From the NCBI GenBank assembly GCA_029932915.1, contig JAOZPE010000004.1, forward strand, positions 1 to 64,000: a DNA stretch of 64,000 nt, read 5' to 3'. This document shows, one piece after another, positions 25,713 through 35,026 of the stretch. Origin of the DNA: Candidatus Krumholzibacteriia bacterium. Lineage in GTDB: Bacteria > Krumholzibacteriota > Krumholzibacteriia > JAJRXK01. The first letter of the stretch is position 1. Each line of letters starts with the position of its first letter. The position numbers and the translations under genes were made by a program. The notes below the pieces were generated by a model. The model was given only the letters and a program-made list of their open reading frames with translations. It did not search any database and was not told where the DNA came from.

Positions 25713-25741
25713 ATGCTGGCAGCCGCCGGGATGCTTGTCAA
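25713..25741 (-). promoter_or_regulatory. Candidate promoter of lpxD-lpxK
   Basis: A perfect TTGACA (25736-25741) and a weak CAGCAT (25713-25718) are 17 bases apart on the minus strand, between skp and lpxD. It would let lipid A genes be expressed apart from bamA-skp. Confidence 0.45.
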
Positions 25742-25758
25742 ATGGCAACGAGCAGGGC

Positions 25759-26319
25759 TCACTGTCCGCCCTTCTGCAACTCGGCGAGAACCTGGTCCGT
25801 CAAGTCAACCTTCGAACTTTGATACACCACATTGACGGTGGCCGTATCGAGAATGAGGTCGTAGCCCCCCTCGGCGCCCAGACGCTCCACCACGGTGGTG
25901 ATCTGGTCGTTGATGGGCTGACTCAGCTCCTGGTTCCGTTTCACCGCCAGGCCCGAGTTGGGATCGAGGATCTCCGCCCGGCGGCGGTCGTATTCCTGAC
26001 TCTTCTGCTCGAGCTGCTTCTGCAGTTCATCGAGCTTCTCCTGCGAGAGCAGAAGCTGCTGCGAGCGGATCTTCTCGCGCATCGACAGGATCTCGCGCTC
26101 CATCCCCTGCAACTCGTCCTGCCACTGCTTCATCTCCTCCTGGAAGACCGCCTCGGCGTCCTTCGCTTCCTGGTACTCGCGGAAGATCCTCTGGCTGTCG
26201 ATGATCCCCAGCTTCACACCCTTGTCCGCCGCGTGCGCGGGGGCGGCGAAGGGGCCGGCCAACAGCAGCAACGCCGCTGCGAGAACGACGATGCCCGCGG
26301 TCCTGAACGTACGATTCAT
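25759..26319 (-). CDS. skp: OmpH/Skp-family periplasmic chaperone
   Basis: This 186-residue secreted protein has a clear signal peptide ending PAHAA, then KLGIIDSQRIFREYQEAKDAE and a long Gln/Glu/Lys coiled coil (about 45-130) forming the arms of the trimer, and a C-terminal strand region. Skp chaperones unfolded outer-membrane proteins to the BAM machine, in keeping with its place 21 bases after bamA. GAGGAG precedes the ATG. Confidence 0.9.
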   Translation of the reverse strand: MNRTFRTAGIVVLAAALLLLAGPFAAPAHAADKGVKLGIIDSQRIFREYQEAKDAEAVFQEEMKQWQDELQGMEREILSMREKIRSQQLLLSQEKLDELQKQLEQKSQEYDRRRAEILDPNSGLAVKRNQELSQPINDQITTVVERLGAEGGYDLILDTATVNVVYQSSKVDLTDQVLAELQKGGQ

Positions 26320-26340
26320 GCTCTCTCTCCTCGTGTAGGC

Positions 26341-28653
26341 CTAGAAGAAGGCTCCGAAGTTGAAGTGGGTCTCCCAGCCGGGATTGAACTTGTTGAATCC
26401 ATAACCGTAATCGAGACCGACCCTCCCCACCAGGGGCACCTGCAGACGGATCCCGAAACCGGCTCCCTTCCGCAAGTTCGTCAGGTCGGCCTCGGCGAAG
26501 GAATTCCAGGTGTCTCCCTGGTCGACGAAGGCGAGCAGATGGACCGCCCGGGTGACCGGATACAGCACCTCGGTGGTCAGGGTGGTGAAGAACTCACCTC
26601 CGACGAAGGTGAGGTTGCCACGGGGCACCACCGACAGATCGCGGTATCCACGCAGCCCGTAGATGCGATTGCCCCCCAGCCGGAACTTCTCGTAGTCAGG
26701 CACCTGCAGGGTCTTGCCGAAGGAGGTGATCCAGCCCACTGAGGTCTCCATGTGGAACACGAACTTGGCGGGCAGGGCCTGATACCAATCGTAGTTGGCC
26801 AGGACCTTGTGGAAGTCGAGATCGCCGCCCAGGGGTCCCCCGTTGAGTTCGTACCGGAAGAGCGAGCTGCTGCCATCGGTCGGGAAGAAGGGGTTGTCCG
26901 TGCTGTTGCGCGAAAGAGAGAGGGTGATCGTGCTGCGGGCCTGCGGCCAGTCCTCCTTGTCCAGCCGCTGTACACCGATGTCCCCACGCTGGCGCTCGAG
27001 CTCGTCGAGGGTACGCACGTATGCCGGATCGAAATTGCTGAGGCTGGTGAGACTGTACCCGTAACGGATGCTCACCCGGCTGAAACGGGTGAAGGGGATC
27101 GGCCGGCCCAGGCGGATGGCTCCTCCCTTCACCCGCGTGTCGTAGTAGTCGTTCACCTGGTTGCTGAAACGGTTGAAGACGTCGATGCCCAGGAGGGTCG
27201 GCGTACCCCGGAACCACGGCATGGTATAGGACAGGTTGAGGAAGTTGGCGCGCGAACCGAACTGCCAGGAGAACTGGAGCGCGTTGCCCCGGCCGAAGAG
27301 ATTCGTCTCGCCGATCTGCAGGAAACCGGTGGCACGGCTCTGTTGGGAGAAGCCCATGCCCATGCTGAACTGACCCGTCTGCTTCTCCTTCACCTTCAGG
27401 GTCAGATCGATGTCACCCTCGTTGTTGGCGGGTTTGAAGTCGACCTGGACATCCTCGAAGAAGCCCAACTGGAAGATACGGCGTTGGCTGTCCTGCAAGC
27501 GGCTGCTCACGAAGAGATCACCCGGCTTGATCCTCAGCTCGCGCCGGACCACTTCCTCGTGGGTCTTCGTGTTCCCGGTGATGTACAGATCGTGGATCCG
27601 GGCCGGCTTGCCCTCACGGAAGGTGAAGTGGACATCGACGATGTGATCGTGGATGTCGCGGGTGGGCTCGACCGTGATGTAGATATAGCCCGATTCCCAG
27701 TACAGGCTGTTGAGCGACTGGACCGTCTCCTGGAAGACCGACTCACTGAAGACCCTGCCCGTCTGCAGGGCGATGACCGAAGCGATCCGTTCGTCATTGA
27801 AGACCGTGTTCCCATCCCAGGTGATCTTGCCCACCTCGAAACGGGGGCCCTCCTTCACCTTGATGAACAGGTCGAGCTTCTTCTTCCCCTCCACGAACAC
27901 CTTTCGCACTTCGACGACCTGGGCATCGAGATAGCCACGGTCCTTGTAGTTGTCGATGAGCTTCTGCAGATCTTCCTCGAACTCGGCCTTCTTGAAGGTT
28001 CCGCCACGGATCCAGTTGTCGGTCTTCGTCTTCCAACCGTGGCGCAGATCGGAAGCGTTGACGTGCTCGTTTCCCTCGATGTGGATGGCGTGGACCTTGA
28101 CCTTCTCGCCCTCGACCACCCGCACCACCAGGGTCTGCCGGCCTCCGACCGCGTAGATCGTCGAATCGGTGCTCACCTGGGCGTTGTAGTAGCCCTCGGA
28201 CTGGTACTTCTGCTCGACCTTGAACAGGGCCCGGGTCACCTTCCCCGGGCTGATGATGTCTCCCACCTTGAGGTCGATCTCCTCCTTGAGATCCTTGACC
28301 TTCAGTTTCTTCACCCCGGTGAACTCCACGCCGGCCAGCCGTGGGTACTCGGCCAGATTGAAGATGACCTCCACGCCGTCGGCCACCTTGTTCTGGTAGG
28401 CGTAGATCTCACGGAACTTCCCCAGTGAGGCGAGCTTGCGCACCGCGGTGGAGATGCTCTCGCGGGTCACCTCCTTGCCGATCTTCAGACCGCTCCAGGA
28501 GACCACCTGGTCGGCCGAGATGGTGGTGACCCCCACCACCCGTACCCGCACGAGCTTGCCCGCCACCGCTTCCGAGGCGAGCAAGAGAAGCAGCAGCGAC
28601 ACAGCCGCAATGACTGCCCGTTGACGGGGGCCGTGAACCAGCATCGCGGTCAT
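26341..28653 (-). CDS. bamA: Outer membrane protein assembly factor BamA
   Basis: This protein of 770 residues has a signal peptide, five POTRA domains (about 40-420; typical phrases are VRVVGVTTISADQV, VEGNEHVNASDLRHGW and ITGNTKTHEEVVRREL) and a C-terminal beta-barrel with the conserved RIYGLRGY (VRGF-like) loop and a final aromatic residue (FGAFF). It folds beta-barrels into the outer membrane. The ATG at 28653 is preferred; another ATG lies three codons in and neither has a strong ribosome site. bamD is at 41709-42527. Confidence 0.95.
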   Translation of the reverse strand: MTAMLVHGPRQRAVIAAVSLLLLLLASEAVAGKLVRVRVVGVTTISADQVVSWSGLKIGKEVTRESISTAVRKLASLGKFREIYAYQNKVADGVEVIFNLAEYPRLAGVEFTGVKKLKVKDLKEEIDLKVGDIISPGKVTRALFKVEQKYQSEGYYNAQVSTDSTIYAVGGRQTLVVRVVEGEKVKVHAIHIEGNEHVNASDLRHGWKTKTDNWIRGGTFKKAEFEEDLQKLIDNYKDRGYLDAQVVEVRKVFVEGKKKLDLFIKVKEGPRFEVGKITWDGNTVFNDERIASVIALQTGRVFSESVFQETVQSLNSLYWESGYIYITVEPTRDIHDHIVDVHFTFREGKPARIHDLYITGNTKTHEEVVRRELRIKPGDLFVSSRLQDSQRRIFQLGFFEDVQVDFKPANNEGDIDLTLKVKEKQTGQFSMGMGFSQQSRATGFLQIGETNLFGRGNALQFSWQFGSRANFLNLSYTMPWFRGTPTLLGIDVFNRFSNQVNDYYDTRVKGGAIRLGRPIPFTRFSRVSIRYGYSLTSLSNFDPAYVRTLDELERQRGDIGVQRLDKEDWPQARSTITLSLSRNSTDNPFFPTDGSSSLFRYELNGGPLGGDLDFHKVLANYDWYQALPAKFVFHMETSVGWITSFGKTLQVPDYEKFRLGGNRIYGLRGYRDLSVVPRGNLTFVGGEFFTTLTTEVLYPVTRAVHLLAFVDQGDTWNSFAEADLTNLRKGAGFGIRLQVPLVGRVGLDYGYGFNKFNPGWETHFNFGAFF

Positions 28654-28765
28654 GCGATCTTTCGAAGGGGTCGGTGGCACTTCAGCACGTGGGGCGTGCG
28701 TTCGGATTGTCTACGCCCAGGAGAGCACAGGGGTTCCCGCCGCGGGCGAAGATGTGAGCCCGGGG

Positions 28766-28794
28766 AAAGTAAACTCACCGCCACCGTGGGTCAA
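28766..28794 (-). promoter_or_regulatory. bamA: bamA promoter
   Basis: TTGACC (28789-28794) and TACTTT (28766-28771) are 17 bases apart on the minus strand, just past the clpC terminator and about 113 bases before the bamA ATG. I see no ECF-type GGAAC element here. Confidence 0.65.
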
Positions 28795-28812
28795 CCTAGA
28801 GGAGCAAACGGA

Positions 28813-28836
28813 GGGGGAAGGCCCTGGCCTTCCCCC
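28813..28836 (-). terminator. clpC operon terminator
   Basis: GGGGGAAGGCC (28813-28823) and GGCCTTCCCCC (28826-28836) form a perfect 11-base inverted repeat separated by two bases, eight bases past the clpC stop. A short CCGTTTGC follows on the transcript side. Confidence 0.75.
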
Positions 28837-28843
28837 GGTGTGC

Positions 28844-31327
28844 TCAGGAGGGGTGGGGAGCCTCCTTGGGGCTCGAACGGCCGGCCTTTTCGCCTTCCTC
28901 CCGGCGATGGACCACCTCGAAGTGGAGGAAATCGCCGCCGGAGGTGATCCGTACCGTGTCGCCGCTGCGGATCTCCCCTCGCAGCAGCTTCTCGCTGAGG
29001 GGATCCTCCACGTGCCTCTGCAGCGCCCGGCGCAGCGGGCGGGCTCCATGCTCGGGATCGAAGCCCACCGAGACCAGCAGTTCCTTGGCCTCGTCGGTGT
29101 ACTCGAAGTCGATGTCCAGCCCCACCAGCCGCTCGTCCATCTCCTTGAGGAGGATCTCGAGGATCTGGGTCATGTCGTTGCGGTCGAGCGGGTGGAAGAC
29201 GATGATCTCGTCGATGCGATTGAGGAACTCGGGACTGAAGGTCTTCTTGAGGTCTTCGGTGACGTTCGAGCGCATCCGCTTCTCGTCCATGCCCTCCTCG
29301 TCGACCCCGAAGCCCACGTTCTTGCGCAGGGCCTCCTTCCGGCTGCCCACGTTGCTGGTCATGATGAGGACGGTGTTCTTGAAGTCGACGTTCCGGCCGA
29401 AGGAATCGGTGAGAACACCGTCCTCGAGCACCTGCAGCAGCAGATTGAAGACATCGGGATGGGCCTTCTCGATCTCGTCGAGCAGGACCACCGAGTACGG
29501 CTGCCGGCGCACCTTCTCGGTGAGGATGCCGCCCTCGTCGTAACCCACGTAGCCCGGAGGAGCGCCCACCAGGCGCGACATGGAGAACTTCTCCATGTAC
29601 TCGGACATGTCGATGCGGATCATGTTCTTCAAGTCGTCGAAGAGGAACTTGGTGAGCTGGCGGGCCACCTCGGTCTTGCCCACCCCGGTGGGCCCGAGGA
29701 AGATGAACGAACCGATGGGACGGCGGGGATCGCGCAGGCCCGCCCGGTTGCGCCGGATGGCCTTGCTCACCGCCTCGATCGCCTCCTGCTGACCGACGAT
29801 CTTCTCCTTCAGGCGTTCCTCCATCCGCAGCAGCTTCTCGGTCTCCTCCTCTTCGACCTCGGTCACCGGGATACCGGTCATGTCCGCGATCACCCGGCTG
29901 ATGTCCTTCACATCGACCTCGGTCTCGATCTCGTTGCGCCGCTCGGTCCAGGCTTTCCGTTCCTCCACCAGCTTCTTGCGCAGTTCCTTCTCCTCGTCGC
30001 GGAAGTGGGCGGCCTTCTCGAATTCCTGTTCGAGGATCGCGGCCTCCTTCTGCGAGGCCAGGGTCTCGATCTTCTTCTCGATCTCCCGCAACTCGGCCGG
30101 CACCGCCGACGCCGCCAGGCGCGCGCGGCTTCCCGCCTCGTCGATGACGTCGATGGCCTTGTCCGGCAGACTGCGGTTGGAGATGTAGCGCACGCTCAGG
30201 TACACCGCAGCGCGGATCGCCTCGTCGGTGAAATGGACTTTATGGTGCTGTTCGTACTTGTCACGCAGACCGAAGATGATCGCGACAGTCTCCTCCTCGC
30301 TGGGAGGATTGACCATGATCGACTGGAAACGCCGCTCGAGCGCCCCGTCCTTCTCGATGAACTTGCGGTACTCATCGAGGGTCGTCGCCCCGATGCACTG
30401 GATCTCACCCCGGGCCAGGGCTGGTTTGAACATGTTGGAGGCGTCGATGGCTCCCTCCGCCCCTCCGGCCCCGACGATGGTGTGCAACTCGTCGATGAAC
30501 AGGATGATCTGCTCGCTCTCGCGGATCTCGTTCATGATGGCCTTCAGCCGTTCCTCGAACTGCCCGCGATACTTGGTACCGGCCACCACACTGGCCAGAT
30601 CGAGGGTGATGATCTCCTTGCCCTTCAGCAGCTCCGGCGCGCGGCCGTCGACGATGGCCTGGGCCAGCCCCTCGGCGATGGCGGTCTTCCCCACTCCGGG
30701 TTCACCGATGAGTACCGGGTTGTTCTTCTTGCGCCTCGAGAGGATCTGGATGACGCGCTCGATCTCCTTGTCCCGGCCGATGGTCGGGTCGAGCTTGCCG
30801 TCGCGCGCGTGCTGGGTGAGGTTGCGTCCGAACTGGTCGAGGACCGGGGTCTCCTTCTTCTGTTCGGCCGAGCCGGGCAGACCCTTGCCTCCCCCGCCCA
30901 GCAGCTTGATGGCTTCCTTCTTCACCCGATCGTAATCGGCCCCGAGCTCCTTCAGGACGCGCGCAGCCACCCCGTCGCCTTCCTGGATCAGGGCCAACAG
31001 AAGGTGCTCGGTGCCCACGTAGTTGTGATTCTGCTTGCGGGCCTCGTCGATCGAGCGCTCGAGCACCCGCTTGGCCCGCGGCGTGAACGGGATCTCACCG
31101 ATGGTGAGCGTCCCACTCTGCGACGATACGAGATCCTCGACCGCTTGCTGGATCTGGTCGAACTCGATGCCCAGACGCTGCAACACCTGAGCCGCGATCC
31201 CCTCTCCTTCGCGGACGATCCCCAACAACAGGTGCTCCGTCCCGATGTACTCGTGCTGCATCCGGCCGGCTTCCTCGCGCGCCAGGAAGAGCACTTTGCG
31301 AACCCTGTCCGTGAAACGGTCGTTCAT
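28844..31327 (-). CDS. clpC: ATP-dependent Clp protease ATP-binding subunit ClpC
   Basis: This 827-residue AAA+ unfoldase has two N-terminal Clp repeats (about 1-150, EHLLLGIV and EHLLLALI), a first ATPase with GEPGVGKTA, a middle segment with a UVR-like coiled coil (about 415-460) as in ClpC, a second ATPase with GPTGVGKTE, and a ClpP-docking VGF at 671-673. It would feed substrates, including phospho-arginine-tagged proteins, to ClpP. The ATG overlaps the mcsB stop. ClpP itself is not in the window. Confidence 0.95.
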   Translation of the reverse strand: MNDRFTDRVRKVLFLAREEAGRMQHEYIGTEHLLLGIVREGEGIAAQVLQRLGIEFDQIQQAVEDLVSSQSGTLTIGEIPFTPRAKRVLERSIDEARKQNHNYVGTEHLLLALIQEGDGVAARVLKELGADYDRVKKEAIKLLGGGGKGLPGSAEQKKETPVLDQFGRNLTQHARDGKLDPTIGRDKEIERVIQILSRRKKNNPVLIGEPGVGKTAIAEGLAQAIVDGRAPELLKGKEIITLDLASVVAGTKYRGQFEERLKAIMNEIRESEQIILFIDELHTIVGAGGAEGAIDASNMFKPALARGEIQCIGATTLDEYRKFIEKDGALERRFQSIMVNPPSEEETVAIIFGLRDKYEQHHKVHFTDEAIRAAVYLSVRYISNRSLPDKAIDVIDEAGSRARLAASAVPAELREIEKKIETLASQKEAAILEQEFEKAAHFRDEEKELRKKLVEERKAWTERRNEIETEVDVKDISRVIADMTGIPVTEVEEEETEKLLRMEERLKEKIVGQQEAIEAVSKAIRRNRAGLRDPRRPIGSFIFLGPTGVGKTEVARQLTKFLFDDLKNMIRIDMSEYMEKFSMSRLVGAPPGYVGYDEGGILTEKVRRQPYSVVLLDEIEKAHPDVFNLLLQVLEDGVLTDSFGRNVDFKNTVLIMTSNVGSRKEALRKNVGFGVDEEGMDEKRMRSNVTEDLKKTFSPEFLNRIDEIIVFHPLDRNDMTQILEILLKEMDERLVGLDIDFEYTDEAKELLVSVGFDPEHGARPLRRALQRHVEDPLSEKLLRGEIRSGDTVRITSGGDFLHFEVVHRREEGEKAGRSSPKEAPHPS

Positions 31328-32415
31328 TCCTCATCCTTCCTTGGGCGGGTCGAGAAGGGTCCCGCCTTCCCGGTCAGGACCTCTCGTACCCGCCGGGCCC
31401 GGATTTCGTCTCGCCGGCGCGCATCCAACTCACGGCCTTCCGCCAGTTGGAGATGCGCCGCCTGGGTGATCACAAGAAGCGATCGAAGCGCGGTTTCGTC
31501 CACCCCCGGCAGCAAATCGAGACTGGTCCCCAAGCGTACCTCACCCAGCAGCTCGAAGGCCTCCCGCGTGTTCAGCCGGCGTGCGTTCGTCAGGATGCCC
31601 CAGGCCCTCCACACCCGATCGTTCAAGGCCACCGCCTGCTGCCGCAGAAGCACGCTGCGTGCCTCCTTCTCCACCGAGATGACCTTTCGCACGTGGTGGA
31701 GCAGATCGTCGAGGATCTGCGTCTCCGACAGGCCCATGGTCACCGCGTTGGAGACCTGGAAGAGGGCCCCTGGAGCCGGCGTCCCCTCACCCCAGAAGCC
31801 CCGCACGGTGACGTGCAGGACCCGCAGACTGGTCAGGACCTTCTCGAGATCCCCGGTGAGCATCAGACCGGGCAGATGCAGGAGCACCGAGGCCCTCAGG
31901 CCGGTCCCCAGATTGCTGGGGCACGCAGTGATCCAGCCCAGCCGGGGAGAGCGCGCGAACTTCAGGCTCTCTCCCAACTCATCACTTGAACGCTTTGCCA
32001 TTTCATAAGTTTCACGAATCTTCAGGCCGGCCCCAAAGGCCTGGATCCGCAGGTGGTCCTCTTCGTGGACCATGACCCCGTGCGCCTCGTCCCGCACCAG
32101 CAGCAGACCGCGTCCCATCGCGCCCTCGACCAGCTCGTGGGAGATGAGGTGACGTTCCAGCAGGAAGCGCCGCTGCAGCTCCTCGAGCTCCTCCAGAGGC
32201 CACCAGCGGGCCTGTTGCAGCGAAGGGCAGAGCAGGGAGGCGTCGTGGATCTCCTCGCGCAGACGGCGAAGCTCGTCCTCTCCGAGGCGATGGGGAAAGC
32301 GGCGGCCATGGAGATTGCGGGCCAGGCGCACCCGGCTGCTCAGGACCACGTCGCCGTAGGGCGCATCCTCCTCCCACCAGGGAGCCGCCCTCCGGGCCCA
32401 CTCGCCCCAGTTCAC
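31324..32415 (-). CDS. mcsB: Protein arginine kinase McsB
   Basis: This 363-residue phosphagen-kinase-fold enzyme phosphorylates arginine residues in proteins. Seen: [14 protein letters not shown] near the N-terminus, the [14 protein letters not shown] block with the catalytic acidic pair, [21 protein letters not shown], and a C-terminal RDEIRA (335-340) that fits the RDxxRA phospho-arginine sensor motif specific to McsB. The guanidino kinase core therefore looks active. The GTG at 32415 overlaps mcsA. Phospho-arginine marks damaged proteins for ClpCP. Confidence 0.95.
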   Translation of the reverse strand: MNWGEWARRAAPWWEEDAPYGDVVLSSRVRLARNLHGRRFPHRLGEDELRRLREEIHDASLLCPSLQQARWWPLEELEELQRRFLLERHLISHELVEGAMGRGLLLVRDEAHGVMVHEEDHLRIQAFGAGLKIRETYEMAKRSSDELGESLKFARSPRLGWITACPSNLGTGLRASVLLHLPGLMLTGDLEKVLTSLRVLHVTVRGFWGEGTPAPGALFQVSNAVTMGLSETQILDDLLHHVRKVISVEKEARSVLLRQQAVALNDRVWRAWGILTNARRLNTREAFELLGEVRLGTSLDLLPGVDETALRSLLVITQAAHLQLAEGRELDARRRDEIRARRVREVLTGKAGPFSTRPRKDEE

Positions 32416-33017
32416 GACCTTCCCTCCTGCGAGCCCCGCCCCCCGGCGCCGTCCTCACGCTCCCGTCTGCGTGCAGCGTCCACGTCGGCGGGGGAAGCGT
32501 CACCGGTGTCGGTCGTACCGCCTTCGCCGGTCGCCCGCTCCAGAGCCTCGGCCTCCTCCTGGTAGCGCCGGATCTCGTCGCGCAGACGCGCCGCCAGTTC
32601 GAACTCCTCCTGCCGCACCGCGTCGTCCAGTTCGCGGCGCAGCCCCCGCAGGACCCTCCGCAGACGCGCCTGGGCATCCATCTCCTCGCGCGGGGGCTTG
32701 TGCTCGCTGGTGCGATGCAGTCGGCGCAGGATGGGATCGAGTTCGTCGCCGAAGACCTCGTAGCAGTGGGGACACCCCAGCTTTCCCACACGCTGGAAGG
32801 TGGCCAGGTCCATTCCACACTCGGGACAGCGCAGTCCGGCGCCCGATGCCGGCCGGGCCTTCTCCTGCGGAAGGACGTTCTCCGCGGAGATGGCCGTGAC
32901 CACGATGCCGCGTCGGGCCGCGCAGGCCCGGCACAGCCACAGCGTGTGCTTCTCGCCGCCGACCACCTCGGTGTAGTGGATCTCGGCCGGATTCTCGCCG
33001 CAACTCTGGCAGAGCAT
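32412..33017 (-). CDS. mcsA: McsA, zinc-binding activator of McsB
   Basis: This 201-residue protein carries four CxxC pairs (LCQSC, LCRAC, RCPEC, GCPHC) in the first 100 residues and a UVR coiled-coil motif (about 135-170, with FELAARLRDEIRRYQEEAE). McsA binds zinc and stimulates McsB. A Glu/Arg-rich tail follows. It stands between lolD and mcsB with a good ribosome site (GCAGGAGG). The usual Firmicutes partner CtsR is missing from this operon. Confidence 0.9.
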   Translation of the reverse strand: MLCQSCGENPAEIHYTEVVGGEKHTLWLCRACAARRGIVVTAISAENVLPQEKARPASGAGLRCPECGMDLATFQRVGKLGCPHCYEVFGDELDPILRRLHRTSEHKPPREEMDAQARLRRVLRGLRRELDDAVRQEEFELAARLRDEIRRYQEEAEALERATGEGGTTDTGDASPADVDAARRREREDGAGGRGSQEGRS

Positions 33018-33034
33018 CGTTCCTCCTGCGCTTC

Positions 33035-33721
33035 TCAGCGCCGCCGCTCGAGCCGACCCTCGTGCAGGTGCAACCAGCGATCGGCCTTGGCCGCCGAGCG
33101 CTCGTCATGGGTGACCACGACCACCGCCAGATGCTCTTCGTCCCGGCTGGCCAGCAACAGGTCGGTGAGTTCGGCCGCCCGTTCGGCGTCGAGATTGCCA
33201 GCCGGTTCGTCCGCCAGCAACAGACGCGGATGATTCATCAGGGCCCGGGCCACGGCGACCCTCTGCTGCTCGCCGCCCGACAGTTCGCCCGGCCGATGAT
33301 CGGCACGATCGTGCAGTCCCACCCGCTGCAGAAGTTCCATCGCCCGCTGCTGGGCCTCCCCCAGGGCGGTGCCGGCGATCCGGGCGGGCATCATCACGTT
33401 CTCCAGTGCGCTGAAATCGGAGAGCAGATGATGGAATTGGAACACGAAACCCACCGACTGGTTCCGCAGACGGCTCAGCCCTCCCGAGGACATCTCCAGC
33501 AGGTCCTTTCCCCCCCACCACACCTTTCCTCCCGTCGGGCGGTCGAGGGAGCCCAGGAGGTTCAACAGGGTGGTCTTGCCCGATCCGCTCGAGCCCGTCA
33601 CCGCCACCACCTCCCCCTCCTCGGCATGCAGATCGGCGCCTCGCAGCACCTCCACCCGTCGTTTCAGGGTGTTGTACGACATCTCCAGCCCCTCGGCCTT
33701 CAACCAGGGTCCGCTACTCAT
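33035..33721 (-). CDS. lolD: Lipoprotein-releasing ABC transporter ATPase LolD
   Basis: This 228-residue ATPase has Walker A GSSGSGKTT, Q-loop region, LSGGEQQRVAVARAL and LLLADEPAGNLD, plus the ABC-release family motif SVGFVFQFHHLL at the coupling helix. It powers extraction of lipoproteins from the inner membrane for transport to the outer membrane. It overlaps the permease gene by eight bases. A MacB-type transporter is the alternative; the short ATPase with an adjacent LolC/E-like permease favours LolD. Confidence 0.88.
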   Translation of the reverse strand: MSSGPWLKAEGLEMSYNTLKRRVEVLRGADLHAEEGEVVAVTGSSGSGKTTLLNLLGSLDRPTGGKVWWGGKDLLEMSSGGLSRLRNQSVGFVFQFHHLLSDFSALENVMMPARIAGTALGEAQQRAMELLQRVGLHDRADHRPGELSGGEQQRVAVARALMNHPRLLLADEPAGNLDAERAAELTDLLLASRDEEHLAVVVVTHDERSAAKADRWLHLHEGRLERRR

Positions 33722-34991
33722 AGCGCAACACCTCCACCGGAGTGTAACGCGAAGCGAACCAGGCGGGCAGGATGGTGGCCACCAGGCACATCGCCAGGGT
33801 CACGCCGCCCACGAGAAGGAAATCGCCGCTCTTCATGTGGACCGGGAGCGTGTCGACGAAGTAGACGTCGCCCGGCGAGGGCAGGCCCAGTTTCCGCACC
33901 AGGACCCACAGTCCCTGGCTGTCCAGGAAGCGGCTCAATCCGTAGCCCAGGGCGGTTCCCAGGAGCACGCCGCCGCCGCCGATCATCATTCCCAACTGGA
34001 CGAAGACACCCACGAGCTGGGCCTTGCGCACACCCAGGGAGAGAAAGACGCCGATGTCCCGCTGCCGGTCCCGAACCATCATCAACAGGATCGCCACCAC
34101 CATGAAGGTGGCCACCATGGTGATCATCGACAGCAGGACGAACATCAGCACCTTCTCGATGCGGATCCACCGGAAGAGGGTGCTGTTCAGCGAGATCCAG
34201 TCGTTGGTGAAGTAGGGCAAACCGAGAAGGTGCGCGATGCTGTCGGCATAGGCCGGAGCCGACATCATGTCGTCCACCTTGATCCCGATGCCGTCGGCCT
34301 CGCCCACCACCACGAAGATCTGCCGAACGTCGTCGATGTCCATGTAGGCGAAGACATCGTCGAACTGGTACATGCCGCTCTTGAAGATCCCGACCACCGC
34401 CACATCCACGCTGTGTCCCTCGTATTCGCGGGGACCGCCGCTCTTGCGAACGGTGGTGAGCGTCAGCCGGTCGCCCACTCCGGCCCGCAGACTCCGGGCG
34501 AGCATGTCGCCCAGGATGATGCCCGGAGTCCCGGACTCCACCCCGACGAAACCTGCGGTGGAGAAGCCCGTGAAGGGAGGCTGGACCGAGTCGAGCGCCT
34601 TGGTCACCGAACCCTGACGCTGGGGATCGATGCCCCAGATCACACACGGCCGGTTCTTCGTGCGCCCGCCGAAGCGCTCATAGGTGAGCAGGGCCTCCTT
34701 GCGAATGTACGGCGCAGCTCCCTCGACGAAGGACAGCCGGTCCACGCGCTCGATCACTCCCTCGGCGTCGGTCATGCCCAGGGGCGATTGGCTCATCACC
34801 GTCACCATGGGCATGTTCTCCACGAAGGTGAACTGTACCTGGTCCTGGAAGCCGTTCATCACCGCAAGCGTGGTGTCGAGCACCATCACCCCCAGGGTGA
34901 TCCCGAGCACGGCGATGATGGTGATGACGCTGATGAAGCGCGAGCGCTGCGTCCGCAGGTAGCGCAAGGCGATGAAACTGGAGAACTGCAT
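33714..34991 (-). CDS. lolC: Lipoprotein-releasing system permease LolC/LolE
   Basis: This 425-residue permease has the LolC/E/FtsX layout: one TM helix near the N-terminus (SVITIIAVLGITLGVMVLDTTLAVMNGF), a large periplasmic domain (about 45-270), then three TM helices. The FQDQ-like FMNGF/AVMNGFQDQ start of the periplasmic domain is typical. One permease gene only, so the complex may use a homodimer. The ATG at 34991 follows GAGG; the frame extension to 35030 overlaps lysS. Confidence 0.9.
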   Translation of the reverse strand: MQFSSFIALRYLRTQRSRFISVITIIAVLGITLGVMVLDTTLAVMNGFQDQVQFTFVENMPMVTVMSQSPLGMTDAEGVIERVDRLSFVEGAAPYIRKEALLTYERFGGRTKNRPCVIWGIDPQRQGSVTKALDSVQPPFTGFSTAGFVGVESGTPGIILGDMLARSLRAGVGDRLTLTTVRKSGGPREYEGHSVDVAVVGIFKSGMYQFDDVFAYMDIDDVRQIFVVVGEADGIGIKVDDMMSAPAYADSIAHLLGLPYFTNDWISLNSTLFRWIRIEKVLMFVLLSMITMVATFMVVAILLMMVRDRQRDIGVFLSLGVRKAQLVGVFVQLGMMIGGGGVLLGTALGYGLSRFLDSQGLWVLVRKLGLPSPGDVYFVDTLPVHMKSGDFLLVGGVTLAMCLVATILPAWFASRYTPVEVLRYE

Positions 34992-35026
34992 GGATACCTC
35001 GGCCGACGCCTCGATCCGTCCGCCTC

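Noticed and set aside
28652-32008. Open frame of 1118 codons on the plus strand opposite clpC and mcsB
   Set aside because: It mirrors the codon bias of real genes on the other strand, has no domain, no ribosome site and a His/Asp/Leu-rich composition typical of antisense frames in GC-rich DNA.
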